From an uncultured Spirochaeta sp. (GTDB taxonomy: Bacteria > Spirochaetota > Spirochaetia > DSM-27196 > Alkalispirochaetaceae): 64,000 nt of DNA. Shown one piece after another: positions 52,943-62,716 of this stretch. Under the pieces are notes generated by a model, which saw only the letters and a list, made by a program, of their open reading frames with translations, searched no databases and had not been told where the DNA came from. Position 1 is the first letter of the stretch, and every line of letters starts with the position of its first letter. The stretch covers positions 1 to 64,000 of the forward strand of contig CAJWEZ010000020.1 in the NCBI GenBank assembly GCA_913030605.1. Reading direction: 5' to 3'. Both the position numbers and the translations under genes were made by a program.

Positions 52943-54285
52943 AGGGTCGACAGTTCCTCCAGGATCATATCCGTGGGAACCGTGGCGTTCCCGGAACTGT
53001 CCACCGAGATGCCCGCCTCCACCGTCTCGACCGCCTGACGGACCGCATCCTCGGAATGTCCCCAGACGGTCATGATCGCCTCCCCGGCGGAGACGGTGTC
53101 CCCCGGCTTTTTCAGAATCTCGAATCCGACGTCGGGGTGTACGTCATCGTCGGCCTTGTTGCGACCGGCCCCCAGGTACACCCCGCCCATGCCAACGCGA
53201 TAGGCATCCATGCCGTCGATCACACCGGTCGCGGGTGCCGACACGGTACCGGACACGGGGGCGCGAAATGCACCGAGACGTTCGATCATCGCGGCGGGGT
53301 CGCCCCCCTGAAGGCGAATATTCTGCTCCATGTGCTTCCAGGCACTCCCGTCGGCGAGGGCGCCGCGGCAGCGCTCCTCCGCTTCCGCCACCGACGACGC
53401 GATCCCGTCGGCGACCAGCATCCACGCGGTGAGCCGCAGCGTCACCGTGAGCAGGTCGTCGCTGCGATGGTCCACCGGAACGCGCTCCACCGCCTCCGGG
53501 CACCGCAGGAGCGCCATGGACTCCTCAACCTCCAGGAAGTTGCCGACCTTGGCGCCCAGGGGATAGTCCATACGCGTGAGGACCGCCACGATCTGCTTGC
53601 CGAGACTTTTGCCGGTGTTGACGAGGGAGGTTGCCAGAGCCCGGGCGTCGTCCTGCGTTTTCATGAACGCCCCGGGACCGGTTTTGACGTCGAAGACGAG
53701 GGCGTCGGCGCCCTCGGCGAACTTCTTGGACATGATGCTGGAGGTGATGAGGGGCACGCTTTCCACCGTGCCGGTGACATCCCGGAGTGCGTAGAGCTGC
53801 CGGTCCGCGGGGACCACGTCGCGGCTCTGACCGGTCATGGCAAACCCGCACTCACCGATGATCTCGGCGAACCGTGCCGGTGAAAGGTCCGTGCGATACC
53901 CCGGGATCGACTCCAGTTTGTCCAGCGTTCCACCGGTGTGTCCGAGGGAGCGACCGCTCATCATCGGCACCCTGGCGCCACACGCCGCCGCCAGGGGCGC
54001 GAGAATCAGCGATACCTTGTCCCCCACCCCGCCGGTGGAGTGCTTGTCAACGAATGTTCCCGAGAGGCTGGAGAGATCGATCGTCTCTCCCGAGGCGATC
54101 ATTTCCCGCGTGAGGTACCCGGTCTCTTCCGGCGTCATGCCGGCGAAAAATACCGCCATGAGAAACGCGGAAACCTGGTACTCCGGAATCGACCCGTCCA
54201 CGTATCCGCGGACGAGAAAGGAGATTTCCGCCTGCGACAGCGCCTCGCCCTGCCGCTTTTTGACTATGATGTCCAGTGCACGCAT
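52939..54285 (-). CDS. Pyrimidine-nucleoside (thymidine) phosphorylase
   Basis: The 448-residue enzyme splits thymidine or uridine with phosphate. Seen are the N-terminal helical domain (VKKRQGEALSQAEISFLVRGY), KHSTGGVGDKVSL, the SGRSLGHTGGTLDKLESIPG loop, and DVKTGPGAFMK. DeoA and Pdp types cannot be told apart here. It lies between recO and recJ, 51 bases after recO. Confidence 0.92.
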   Translation of the reverse strand: MRALDIIVKKRQGEALSQAEISFLVRGYVDGSIPEYQVSAFLMAVFFAGMTPEETGYLTREMIASGETIDLSSLSGTFVDKHSTGGVGDKVSLILAPLAAACGARVPMMSGRSLGHTGGTLDKLESIPGYRTDLSPARFAEIIGECGFAMTGQSRDVVPADRQLYALRDVTGTVESVPLITSSIMSKKFAEGADALVFDVKTGPGAFMKTQDDARALATSLVNTGKSLGKQIVAVLTRMDYPLGAKVGNFLEVEESMALLRCPEAVERVPVDHRSDDLLTVTLRLTAWMLVADGIASSVAEAEERCRGALADGSAWKHMEQNIRLQGGDPAAMIERLGAFRAPVSGTVSAPATGVIDGMDAYRVGMGGVYLGAGRNKADDDVHPDVGFEILKKPGDTVSAGEAIMTVWGHSEDAVRQAVETVEAGISVDSSGNATVPTDMILEELSTL

Positions 54286-54336
54286 CCCTCGAGAATAGCA
54301 CGGAAGCGCCGGCCATGACAGCCCGCGACCGGGGGC

Positions 54337-55107
54337 CTAGAGGAGGCCGCCGGCCACAGCGACGGTGTTCAGGGGACGCTCCGCCGCATCCTGCACCGCT
54401 GCCAGGACCACCGAGCGCGTCCGGGCCAGCGTATCCTCGTCCAGAGCCCGCGCGGTGAGAATCGCCAGTCCGCGTTCCTCGGCGGCCCGCAGAAACGCGG
54501 CACCCCGCGCGGGGAGCGGGAGCGTCGCCGGCCCCGCCCACTCCCCGGAGACCAGACCGTCGCCTCCGGGCTGGTAGTATCGGGTCTCCCCCTGCTGAAA
54601 GGGGCGCTCCGCCGCCACGCACGTGTCCAGGTCGGGCTGGACGCCCAGGATGGCGAGGTAGCGCCACAGCACTCCGAGCCCCACCTGGCGCACCAGGGGA
54701 CCGCCGTACTCGCCGGGGCGCTGGAGCAGGTCGAGCCCCTGGCACAGCAGGTCGTACACCGCCGCCCCGGCATCGCCGGAGGCGTGGGTGCGCCAGATGA
54801 GTTCCGCCCACAGACTGGCGTGGTAAAAGGCGGTCAGGTCGTGCTGCAAATCCAGTGCATAGCGTTCCACCGCGAAATCGGTGATCTTGCTGCGTTCCTG
54901 CCGCGGATCGCGGTACAGCCACGCCTCGCCCCGGGCAAAGGGCACCACAGTGCCGCGGAGCGACGATCGTCGCGACCGCAGACCGTAGGCGACCGCCGGA
55001 AGCAGGCCCTCCTCAGGCGTCAGCAGGTCCACCAGTGCGTGGCTTTCGCCGAAGGGACTGATACGAAGGACGATGGCGAGCTGTTGACTGCTGCGGTTCA
55101 CGTTCAT
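54337..55107 (-). CDS. recO: DNA repair protein RecO
   Basis: The 256-residue protein has the RecO N-terminal OB fold (AIVLRISPFGESHALVDLLTPEEGLL) and a helical C-terminal part (FYHASLWAELI). Many RecO proteins bind zinc through four cysteines; here only two cysteines occur, so no zinc finger is likely, as in E. coli. It works with RecF and RecR in loading RecA. It is the first gene of the recO-phosphorylase-recJ-M23-rpsU run. Its start region carries the divergent lon promoter. Confidence 0.85.
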   Translation of the reverse strand: MNVNRSSQQLAIVLRISPFGESHALVDLLTPEEGLLPAVAYGLRSRRSSLRGTVVPFARGEAWLYRDPRQERSKITDFAVERYALDLQHDLTAFYHASLWAELIWRTHASGDAGAAVYDLLCQGLDLLQRPGEYGGPLVRQVGLGVLWRYLAILGVQPDLDTCVAAERPFQQGETRYYQPGGDGLVSGEWAGPATLPLPARGAAFLRAAEERGLAILTARALDEDTLARTRSVVLAAVQDAAERPLNTVAVAGGLL

Positions 55108-55112
55108 AGCTT
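55084..55112 (+). promoter_or_regulatory. Candidate promoter of lon
   Basis: TTGACT (55084-55089), 17 bases, TAGCTT (55107-55112), leaving a leader of about 45 bases. It overlaps the first codons of recO. No CIRCE or other heat-shock operator is seen. Confidence 0.4.
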
Positions 55113-55163
55113 ATACCAACCGCAGGACAGAACAACAACAATACTGAAACACAGGAAGCACCG

Positions 55164-57530
55164 ATGTCAGAACAACGAGACATTCTCCCGGCAGACCAGG
55201 TACTGCCCAACAAGCTCTTTCTCATCGCCCTCAACGGCAAGCCGATTTTCCCGGGCCTCTTTACGCCCCTGATGATCACCTCCAAGGAGGATATCGAGGT
55301 CGTCCAACAGGCGATCGACGGCGACAAACACATCGGCCTCGTGATGACGCAGGACGAGGAGAACGAGGAGGCGCGGGTCGGGGATCTTCATGAGGTCGGC
55401 ACCGCCGCCAAGATCCTCAAGCGCATAAACCTCCCGGACGGCGGGATGAACATCTTCGTCTCGACCCTCAAGCGGTTCCGGATCCGCAAGAACATCTCGG
55501 GAAACGACCTCCCCATGGTGGCGGCGGTGGACTACCTCGACGATACCAACACCGACGGCGATGAGGTCCAGGCGCTTACACGCTCGATCATCTCCGAGAC
55601 CAAGCAGGTCAGCGAGAACAACCCGCTGTTCTCGGAGGAGATGCGGCTGAACATGGTCAACATCGACCAGCCCGGCAAGATCGCCGACTTCGTGACCAGC
55701 ATCCTCAACATCGACCGCGACGCCCAGCAGGACGTTCTGGCGACGCTGGACGTCCATTCGCGCCTGGAGAAGGTGCTGATGTTCATCAAGAAGGAGCAGG
55801 AACTGCTGCGGATCCAGAAACGGATCCAGAGCCAGATCAACGACAAGATCGAAAAGAGCCAGCGCGAGTACTTCCTGAAGGAGGAGCTCAAGGCGATCAA
55901 ACAGGAGCTGGGCATGCCCACCGATGCCAAGAGCTCCGAGTACCAGCGGTTCAAGGAGGCGATCGATTCCCTCCCCATCGAGGGCGAGGCGCGGAAGCAG
56001 GTTGAGCAGGAGCTGGAGAAGTTTCAGCTCATGGAGCCGAACTCCTCGGAGTTCACCGTCACCCGCAACTACCTCGACACGATCATCCAGCTCCCGTGGG
56101 GTGAGGCGGAGCGCCGTGAACTCGATCTGAAGAAGGCCTCCAAGGTTCTCGACGCCGACCACTACGGACTGGAGGACGTGAAGGAACGCATTCTGGAGTT
56201 CCTGGCGGTGCGCAAACTGAAAGGGGACATGAAGGGCTCCATCATCCTGCTGGTGGGTCCGCCGGGGGTTGGCAAGACCTCGATCGGCAAGTCCGTGGCC
56301 CGGGCACTGAGCAAGGAGTTCTTCCGCTTTTCGGTCGGCGGTATGCGCGATGAGGCGGAGATCAAGGGTCACCGCCGCACCTACGTGGGGGCGATGCCGG
56401 GGAAGGTGATCCAGGGCCTGAAAATCGTGGGCGCCAAAGACCCCGTGTTCATGATCGACGAGATCGACAAGCTCGGCTCCAGCTTTCAGGGAGACCCGTC
56501 CTCGGCACTGCTGGAAGTGCTGGACCCCGAGCAGAACGTGGCGTTCCGCGACCACTACCTGGATCTGCCCTTCGACATCTCCAACATCCTCTTCATCGCC
56601 ACCGCCAACACGCTGGACACGGTCCCGGCGCCGCTGCTGGATCGCATGGAAGTGATCCGCCTCTCCGGATACATCGACGAAGAGAAGATCGCCATCGCCC
56701 GCAAGTACCTCGTTCCCCGGTCGGCGGAGCGGGCGGGCCTCTCGCGGAAACAGGTCCGCTACAACAAGGCGGCGCTCAGGGCGATCGCCAACGACTACGC
56801 CCGCGAGGCAGGCATGCGGCGCTACGAGCAAATGCTCGACAAGATCCATCGCAAGCTTGCCCGGGAGCAGGTCAGCGACGAGGCGGCGCCGGAGACCTAC
56901 GAGATCACGCCCGAGGTGCTGGAACGCTACCTGGGTCAGCCGGTCTTCCCGGAGGATGCGGGGAAGAAGGTTGACCGTCCCGGCATGACCGTCGGTCTCG
57001 CGTGGACCCCCTACGGCGGTGATACCCTGATCATCGAAGCGATCGGAAACCCCGGCAAGGGCGGGTACAAGCTCACCGGTCAGATGGGAGCGGTCATGCA
57101 GGAGAGCGCCAACATCGCCTACAGCTTTGTGCGCCACATCGCCCAGGACTACGGCGTGGACAGTCGGTTTTTCGACGAGAACGAAATTCATATCCACATC
57201 CCGGCGGGTGCAACGCCCAAGGACGGTCCCTCCGCCGGTATCACGATGGCCACGACGCTTTTGTCGCTCGCGCGGGACAAGAAGATTCGCAACCGCCTGG
57301 CGATGACCGGCGAACTCTCGCTGGTGGGGCAGGTCCTCCCGATCGGCGGTCTGAAGGAAAAGACGATCGCGGCTCGCCGCAACGGGATCAAACACGTTAT
57401 CATCCCGAAGCAGAATGAGAAGGACTTGCAGGAAATCCCCGACCACGTCAAACGCGGGATCACCTTTTACCCGGTGGACCGCATGGAGGAAGTGCTGGAG
57501 ATCGCCTTCGGTGAGTCGGCGCGCACATAG
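55164..57530 (+). CDS. lon: ATP-dependent protease Lon
   Basis: The 788-residue protein is full length: N-terminal substrate domain, coiled linker (RIQSQINDKIEKSQREYFLKEELKAIKQELG), AAA+ domain with Walker A GPPGVGKTS (about 365) and Walker B VFMIDEIDKLG, sensor region and Lon protease domain with catalytic Ser in KDGPSAGI (about 690) and Lys in LKEKTIAA (about 731). It degrades damaged and regulatory proteins. AGGAAG precedes the ATG. Confidence 0.96.
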   Translation: MSEQRDILPADQVLPNKLFLIALNGKPIFPGLFTPLMITSKEDIEVVQQAIDGDKHIGLVMTQDEENEEARVGDLHEVGTAAKILKRINLPDGGMNIFVSTLKRFRIRKNISGNDLPMVAAVDYLDDTNTDGDEVQALTRSIISETKQVSENNPLFSEEMRLNMVNIDQPGKIADFVTSILNIDRDAQQDVLATLDVHSRLEKVLMFIKKEQELLRIQKRIQSQINDKIEKSQREYFLKEELKAIKQELGMPTDAKSSEYQRFKEAIDSLPIEGEARKQVEQELEKFQLMEPNSSEFTVTRNYLDTIIQLPWGEAERRELDLKKASKVLDADHYGLEDVKERILEFLAVRKLKGDMKGSIILLVGPPGVGKTSIGKSVARALSKEFFRFSVGGMRDEAEIKGHRRTYVGAMPGKVIQGLKIVGAKDPVFMIDEIDKLGSSFQGDPSSALLEVLDPEQNVAFRDHYLDLPFDISNILFIATANTLDTVPAPLLDRMEVIRLSGYIDEEKIAIARKYLVPRSAERAGLSRKQVRYNKAALRAIANDYAREAGMRRYEQMLDKIHRKLAREQVSDEAAPETYEITPEVLERYLGQPVFPEDAGKKVDRPGMTVGLAWTPYGGDTLIIEAIGNPGKGGYKLTGQMGAVMQESANIAYSFVRHIAQDYGVDSRFFDENEIHIHIPAGATPKDGPSAGITMATTLLSLARDKKIRNRLAMTGELSLVGQVLPIGGLKEKTIAARRNGIKHVIIPKQNEKDLQEIPDHVKRGITFYPVDRMEEVLEIAFGESART

Positions 57531-58386
57531 GATCGCCGTGGTACTCGCCACGGTCCTGGCTATGACCGGGTGCGCCGACGGAAACACCGATCACCCCACC
57601 GCCGGCGGCGGGGTGACGGACGAGGCGGCGGAACAGGCTCCGTCGCCGTCGGCGGTGCACCCCGATTTCAGCCTCACCGCCGACGACCTCGACATGCTCA
57701 CCGACGGGATGCCGCCAGAGATTCGTGCACGCATCGCGGACCGACCGACGGTGTTCCTCGAACGGGCGAAGGACCTGCTGGCACTGCCGGAGATGATTCT
57801 CGCCCGTGCCGACAAACAGACAAGGCTTCCGGCGGACTTCGAGCCCGCCGACCTGGTGGACCTGGCGCGCTACGGCGACCGGTGGATCCTCAACCGGGAG
57901 GGGTTATCGCTGCGGGCGCCGGTCATTCCGGACCTGGCGGCGATGATCGAGGCGGCGCGCCTCGACGGCATCCTCCTCGACATTTCCAGTTCCTACCGCA
58001 GCTACGACTACCAGGACCGCCTCTTTGCGTACTGGGTCGACCAGCTAGGACAGGAGGAGGCGGAGCGCGTGAGCGCCCGCCCGGGAACGAGCCAGCACCA
58101 GCTCGGGACAACGATGGACTTCGGGAGCGTGAGCGAGGAGTTTGCCGACGTCCCCGCCGGCCGCTGGCTTGCGGCACACGCCTGGCGTTTCGGGTTCTCC
58201 CTCTCCTACCCCGACGGGATGGAGTCGATCACCGGCTACGCCTACGAACCGTGGCACTTCCGCTGGATCTCGAGGGCGGGGACCGCGATGGAACGTGAGT
58301 TTTTCGGCGGAGTCCAGCAGTATTTCATCGAGTTCTGGGAGTCCGCGGGCCCCACCCTCGCCGGTGCTTGCACCGCCTGCTCCTGA
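57511..58386 (+). CDS. VanY-type D-alanyl-D-alanine carboxypeptidase lipoprotein
   Basis: The 291-residue protein has a short basic N-region, hydrophobic helix and lipobox (VVLATVLAMTGC), then an M15B peptidase domain with SSSYRSYDYQ, the zinc motif SQHQLGTTMDF and the second ligand site EPWHFRWI. It should trim pentapeptide stems in the periplasm. GTG 57511 lies inside the end of lon (20-base overlap); GTG 57538 is possible but would leave no charged N-region. Confidence 0.88.
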   Translation: MSRRAHRIAVVLATVLAMTGCADGNTDHPTAGGGVTDEAAEQAPSPSAVHPDFSLTADDLDMLTDGMPPEIRARIADRPTVFLERAKDLLALPEMILARADKQTRLPADFEPADLVDLARYGDRWILNREGLSLRAPVIPDLAAMIEAARLDGILLDISSSYRSYDYQDRLFAYWVDQLGQEEAERVSARPGTSQHQLGTTMDFGSVSEEFADVPAGRWLAAHAWRFGFSLSYPDGMESITGYAYEPWHFRWISRAGTAMEREFFGGVQQYFIEFWESAGPTLAGACTACS

Positions 58387-58403
58387 CGGGCTACCGTGAA
58401 ACC

Positions 58404-59687
58404 ATGAACAGCAGCCGCGCGGCGGAGATCGCCGTCTCATTTCCCGATATCGTCCTCCCGGCGGAGTCCGTCGATCTGGAGCGCTGGGCGGTGATCGCCT
58501 GCGACCAGTTCACATCCGACCCCTCGTACTGGGAGGCCGTCGAGCGATTCGTCGGTGACGCACCGTCGACCCTTCACATGGTTCTTCCCGAGGCGTACCT
58601 CGGCGGCACCGATGAGGCGGGCCGTCGTGAACGGATCGCGGCAACGATGGAACGCTACAGCACCGACGGTACGCTGCGAACGGTTTCGGAGTCGATGGTG
58701 TACGTGCTGCGCACGCTCAACACCGGAACGCTTCGACGCGGGATCATCACGGCGCTTGACCTTGAGGAGTACGACTACAGCCCGGGAAGCACGGCCCAGG
58801 TCCGTGCCAGTGAGGAGACGATCCCCGCGCGCCTCCCGGCGCGGGTGGACGTCCGCCGCGGTGCAGCGCTGGAAACTCCCCATGTTCTCGTTCTCTACGA
58901 CGATCCCGGCAGCAGCGTCACGGCTGCCCTGGATGGCGCCGCCGCCGACCTCGAGGTCCTGTACGACACGCCGCTCATGGAGCGCGGCGGGTCTGTGCGC
59001 GGACTGCGGATTCCGGCGGCCACACCCGTCGCCGACGCCGTCGTGGCGGCGCTTGCGGACCTGGATACCGTGGACCGGTACGGATTTCGGTTTGCTACCG
59101 GCGACGGAAACCACAGTCTCGCCGCGGCGAAGGCTCTCTGGGAGGAACACAAGGCCGCCGGTGCCGCCCCCGACGATCCGCGACGCTGGTGCCTCGTGGA
59201 ACTGGTAAACGTGTACGACCCCGGCCTGCCCTTTCATCCGATCCACCGCCTGGTCACCGGGAACGAGGGCGCGCTTCTTGACGCGCTCCTGCACCACAGC
59301 GATGCCCGCTTCCACGGTTTTCCCGTTGATCGCATCGCGGGACATATCGCCTACGAGGGGCTGTCGCCGCGCGAAATCGCGTTCGTGGGCCCCACACAGG
59401 CGGGGATCCTCACACTGCCGGAGGACGGCGACCTGCCGGTGGCGATCGCCGACGCCGCGATCGCGGCGGTAGAGGAAGCCGAGGTTGACTACGTACACGG
59501 ATTTGAGGAAGTGGTAACCGTAGCCGAACAGCGGGACGGGGTGGCGATCGTGCTGCCCGAAATCGACCGCGGCCAGCTGTTTGCCACGGTCAGTCGCGAC
59601 GGCGCCCTGCCGCGGAAGGCGTTCTCACTGGGCGAGGCGCGCGACAAGCGCTACTACCTGGAGTGTCGCAGCCTCCGTCAGACCTGA
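58404..59687 (+). CDS. DUF1015 family protein
   Basis: The 427-residue protein fits the DUF1015 family found in clostridia, Thermotoga and spirochaetes (ERWAVIACDQFTSDPSYW near the N-terminus, RFATGDGNHSLAAAKALW near residue 240, and HPIHRLV). Function is unproven. The DGNHS motif resembles the ParB/Srx DGNHR motif. ATG 58404 is the family start; no ribosome site is seen, and TACCGT lies six bases upstream. It ends 10 bases inside the convergent gene. Confidence 0.82.
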   Translation: MNSSRAAEIAVSFPDIVLPAESVDLERWAVIACDQFTSDPSYWEAVERFVGDAPSTLHMVLPEAYLGGTDEAGRRERIAATMERYSTDGTLRTVSESMVYVLRTLNTGTLRRGIITALDLEEYDYSPGSTAQVRASEETIPARLPARVDVRRGAALETPHVLVLYDDPGSSVTAALDGAAADLEVLYDTPLMERGGSVRGLRIPAATPVADAVVAALADLDTVDRYGFRFATGDGNHSLAAAKALWEEHKAAGAAPDDPRRWCLVELVNVYDPGLPFHPIHRLVTGNEGALLDALLHHSDARFHGFPVDRIAGHIAYEGLSPREIAFVGPTQAGILTLPEDGDLPVAIADAAIAAVEEAEVDYVHGFEEVVTVAEQRDGVAIVLPEIDRGQLFATVSRDGALPRKAFSLGEARDKRYYLECRSLRQT

Positions 59688-60175
59688 AACTCCTCGCCGT
59701 CGACCTCCACATCCCAGCGGCCGTCCTCGCGACGCCGCCGCAGGAGGACGAGCTGCGGTTGCGCCGCCAGCGAATCCACGAGTATATACACCAGCGCCAC
59801 CGCCAGACCGATCGACCGGAAGAGCGGCCGGTTGTCGCGCGTCTCCGGCATGACCGGCGGGAGCGCCCCGGGAAGGTAGCGGTGCCGCGGCCGTGGCTGT
59901 CGTCCCTCAATGCGCAGGACATACTCGTCCGGTGCCACGAGCCCGGAGTCGCGGGCTTCGAGGCGGATCGTCTCCGCCTCCGTGGTCAGCTGCTGGACCT
60001 GTCGCTGCAGGGCCGCGTGACGTTCCTCGACACGGGCGAGATCCGCTTCGGACACCTGAATGTACTCCTCGAGCAACCCTTGCGCCACAAAGCCATAGCT
60101 CCCGAAGAACAGTTCCAGAGTGAGGTACGTACCGAGTCCAACCAGCGCCGCAAACAGCAGAGACCAGAGCTTCAT
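59678..60175 (-). CDS. Small coiled-coil membrane protein, FtsB/DivIC-like
   Basis: The 165-residue protein has an N-terminal helix (LWSLLFAALVGLGTYLTLEL), a FtsB-like coiled coil (about 45-75, LARVEERHAALQRQVQQL) ending near a YVLRIEG patch, and a second hydrophobic helix (about 118-138). FtsB/DivIC proteins have one helix, so this is longer than usual; the cell-division role is tentative. The ATG at 60175 has TATTCT seven bases upstream. It stands alone on the minus strand. Confidence 0.72.
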   Translation of the reverse strand: MKLWSLLFAALVGLGTYLTLELFFGSYGFVAQGLLEEYIQVSEADLARVEERHAALQRQVQQLTTEAETIRLEARDSGLVAPDEYVLRIEGRQPRPRHRYLPGALPPVMPETRDNRPLFRSIGLAVALVYILVDSLAAQPQLVLLRRRREDGRWDVEVDGEEFQV

Positions 60176-60339
60176 CACTCTCAGAATACGGTTGCTTGTG
60201 GCCGGAGCTTTAGGTCGAGCGCTATCGGCGCACAAATAGTTGCGTCCGCCATCGTCTACCATTACTTTTGACTTAACCCGGAACTGGAATTCTCCGACAT
60301 ACTGTAGGGACAGCCATTTCTCCGGCCGGGAGCAGGTAC

Positions 60340-62694
60340 ATGGACGAACTGAGAAACGAAGAGATGCAGGACGAAGAACTCGAGCGGTACGGCGTCTGGG
60401 TCAAGGCTGGCCCGGAGGAAGTCATGGAGGCCGACGACGACTTCTCGTTCGCCGACCTTCCACAGGATAGCGGCGGAACTGACGATGACGTATTCGGCGA
60501 CGCCGGGACGCCCGACGAGGGCACCGGACCGGACACCGACCGGTCTGACGACAGCGCCGCAGCAGACGATCTCGCCGCGGTTGATGAGTTCGACGACCTG
60601 AGTCTGGACGATCTCGATTTTCCCGACGACCTCGACGAGGAAACGCCCACGGAAGAACAGCCAGAGGGGCTGTACGCGGCGGAACCCACCGACGAGGGGG
60701 AGACAGAGTTCGATCTCCCGGATTTCGGCGATGAGGACACACCGGGGGACGACGACGAGGACGTCTCACTGACGCTGGCCGACGAGGACGATGATCTCAC
60801 GATTGACGCGATCGACAGCGCCGCGGCCTCACTGGAGGAACCGGAGGAGGTCGAGGACGATCTGGTGTCCCTGGACGATCTCGACATCGATGTCCCCGAC
60901 GAGGACCCGGACCCCTTCAGCTCCCTCGAATCAGACGACGAGTCCACCGACGACGAGTCCGCCGACGACGATCTGGATCTGGATGAGCTCACCGAGGAGT
61001 TGCCGGACGACTTCGAGGAGCTGGACCTGGACGCCGCGGACCCCCTGGCGGGCGACTCGAGCGAGGAGTTCGACTCATCGATTCCCGGCAGTGATGATGA
61101 ACTCAGCGACATCTCCGTTGACGACATCACCGTGGACGACACCTCCGAGGATCTGCCGGAGCTGGAAGCCGATGAGATTGAAGCGGACGAAACCGGGACG
61201 GAACACGACTTTACGCCGGAAACCGCCGGTATCGAGATCGTCGAGAGCGGTCCCAGCAATCGCCTGACCCCGGACGAGGAGGAATTCCTCGACGAGGATC
61301 TCGATTTGCAAAACGAGTCGGAAAGTGCTATACCACCGTCAATGGACCTGCAGGAACGGGAAGCGTTCGAGCGCATCCAGACGGAACTCTCGGACATCAA
61401 AAAAGAACTCGCTGACCTCAAGGCGGCGCTGCGCGCCGGCGTGACCCCCACTGTTGCACCCGAAGAACCTCCCGTAGAGGCGGATGATGCGGAGCAGCAG
61501 GAGGTCCAGGAGGTCGGCCAGACCGGTCCCGGCTTTTTCGAAGAAGAAGAAGACGAGACGATCGCGCTCACCGGTGACGAACTGGACAACATCCTCAATA
61601 CCGCCGAGTTCACCGAGCAGGCGGGGGAGGCGGAAGAGCTCGAGGATGACTACCTCATGGAACCCGAGCCACCGCAGGCGGCACCGGAATCCGCAGGCGA
61701 CGATACCGCTTCGTTCGAAGATGAGGGCGGTGACGACGACAGCGTATCGCACATCGACCTGGAACCGGTGGACAACGAGTCGGTCGTGTTTGAGGGTGAC
61801 GAATCCGCCATCGACGAGCTGGCCGACATGGACATCGACAGCGAGCTCGCCGATATCGAGGGACTGAGCGACGATTCCGAGATCGACGAGGACGACGAGA
61901 TCGATATCGATCTCGACAGTCTCGACGATGTCGACACCAGCGGCGTACTGGACCAGGGAGCCGACGACGCGGCTCTGGAAGCGGCCGCCGAAGCCGACCA
62001 GCAGGCGCTCACATCCAGCGAAGACCTCGACCTGGACGACCTGGAACTGGACGATGCCGACCTCGATTCCATCGATCTCGGCGACGACGACCTCGAACTC
62101 GAGGAACCTGAGGCGGCCGAGGACGAAGAGTCGGTGGTCGAAGAGCCGGGGGACGACGAACCGGCCGCCGCGGACGGCGGGTTTGACGACTTTGCCGCCG
62201 CCGTGGAAGAGGACATCGCCGCCGGAGATGAGGGCGTGGAACTCGACGAGCAGTTCGACATGGACGCTGCGGCGCCGACCGTCGAACCCGAGATCGAAGA
62301 AGACGACGCCGGATTCGGGGACGAGATCGAAATCGACCTGGACGATATTGACGGCTTCGACGAGGTGGAGGCCGAGACGCCGGCCCCGTCCGTGGCGGAG
62401 GAGCCGGCGATGGAAGAACCACCGCTGGAAGAACCGGCCCCCGAAGAACCTGCCGCCGCAGAACCGGCTGCAGCCCCTGCCCCCAGCGATGAGGAGTCCG
62501 ACCAGGCCGGCGACGAACACGAATCGTCCATTTCCGATCTCCCGGAAGATCTCAAACAGGAGATCCGTTCGGTCCTGAGCTATATGGACCAGCTGCTGGA
62601 GGCGCTTCCGGACGACAAGATCGAGGAGTTCGCACACTCCGAGCATTTCGAGGTGTACAGGCGCCTGTTTGAGGAACTCGGACTCGAGACCTGA
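60340..62694 (+). CDS. 784-residue highly acidic low-complexity protein
   Basis: Nearly the whole protein is Asp, Glu, Ser, Leu and Ile (LDDLDLDVPDEDPDP-like runs) and it is likely disordered and very acidic. Three islands differ: an N-terminal motif near residue 17 (YGVWVKAGPEEV), a coiled segment near 340-370 (LQEREAFERIQTELSDIKKELADLKAAL), and a C-terminal folded-looking helix pair (DLKQEIRSVLSYMDQLLEALPDD to YRRLFEELGL). No signal peptide or membrane helix is seen. GGAG lies 7 bases before the ATG. It heads a run with the next two genes. I know no function. Confidence 0.85.
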   Translation: MDELRNEEMQDEELERYGVWVKAGPEEVMEADDDFSFADLPQDSGGTDDDVFGDAGTPDEGTGPDTDRSDDSAAADDLAAVDEFDDLSLDDLDFPDDLDEETPTEEQPEGLYAAEPTDEGETEFDLPDFGDEDTPGDDDEDVSLTLADEDDDLTIDAIDSAAASLEEPEEVEDDLVSLDDLDIDVPDEDPDPFSSLESDDESTDDESADDDLDLDELTEELPDDFEELDLDAADPLAGDSSEEFDSSIPGSDDELSDISVDDITVDDTSEDLPELEADEIEADETGTEHDFTPETAGIEIVESGPSNRLTPDEEEFLDEDLDLQNESESAIPPSMDLQEREAFERIQTELSDIKKELADLKAALRAGVTPTVAPEEPPVEADDAEQQEVQEVGQTGPGFFEEEEDETIALTGDELDNILNTAEFTEQAGEAEELEDDYLMEPEPPQAAPESAGDDTASFEDEGGDDDSVSHIDLEPVDNESVVFEGDESAIDELADMDIDSELADIEGLSDDSEIDEDDEIDIDLDSLDDVDTSGVLDQGADDAALEAAAEADQQALTSSEDLDLDDLELDDADLDSIDLGDDDLELEEPEAAEDEESVVEEPGDDEPAAADGGFDDFAAAVEEDIAAGDEGVELDEQFDMDAAAPTVEPEIEEDDAGFGDEIEIDLDDIDGFDEVEAETPAPSVAEEPAMEEPPLEEPAPEEPAAAEPAAAPAPSDEESDQAGDEHESSISDLPEDLKQEIRSVLSYMDQLLEALPDDKIEEFAHSEHFEVYRRLFEELGLET

Positions 62695-62716
62695 ATCGGG
62701 GAATGGAGCGAGCCTG

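Noticed and set aside
55167-57587. Long open frame (over 800 codons) on the minus strand opposite lon
   Set aside because: It mirrors the lon codons; composition is typical of antisense frames in GC-rich coding DNA, and no domain is seen. lon itself is unmistakable.
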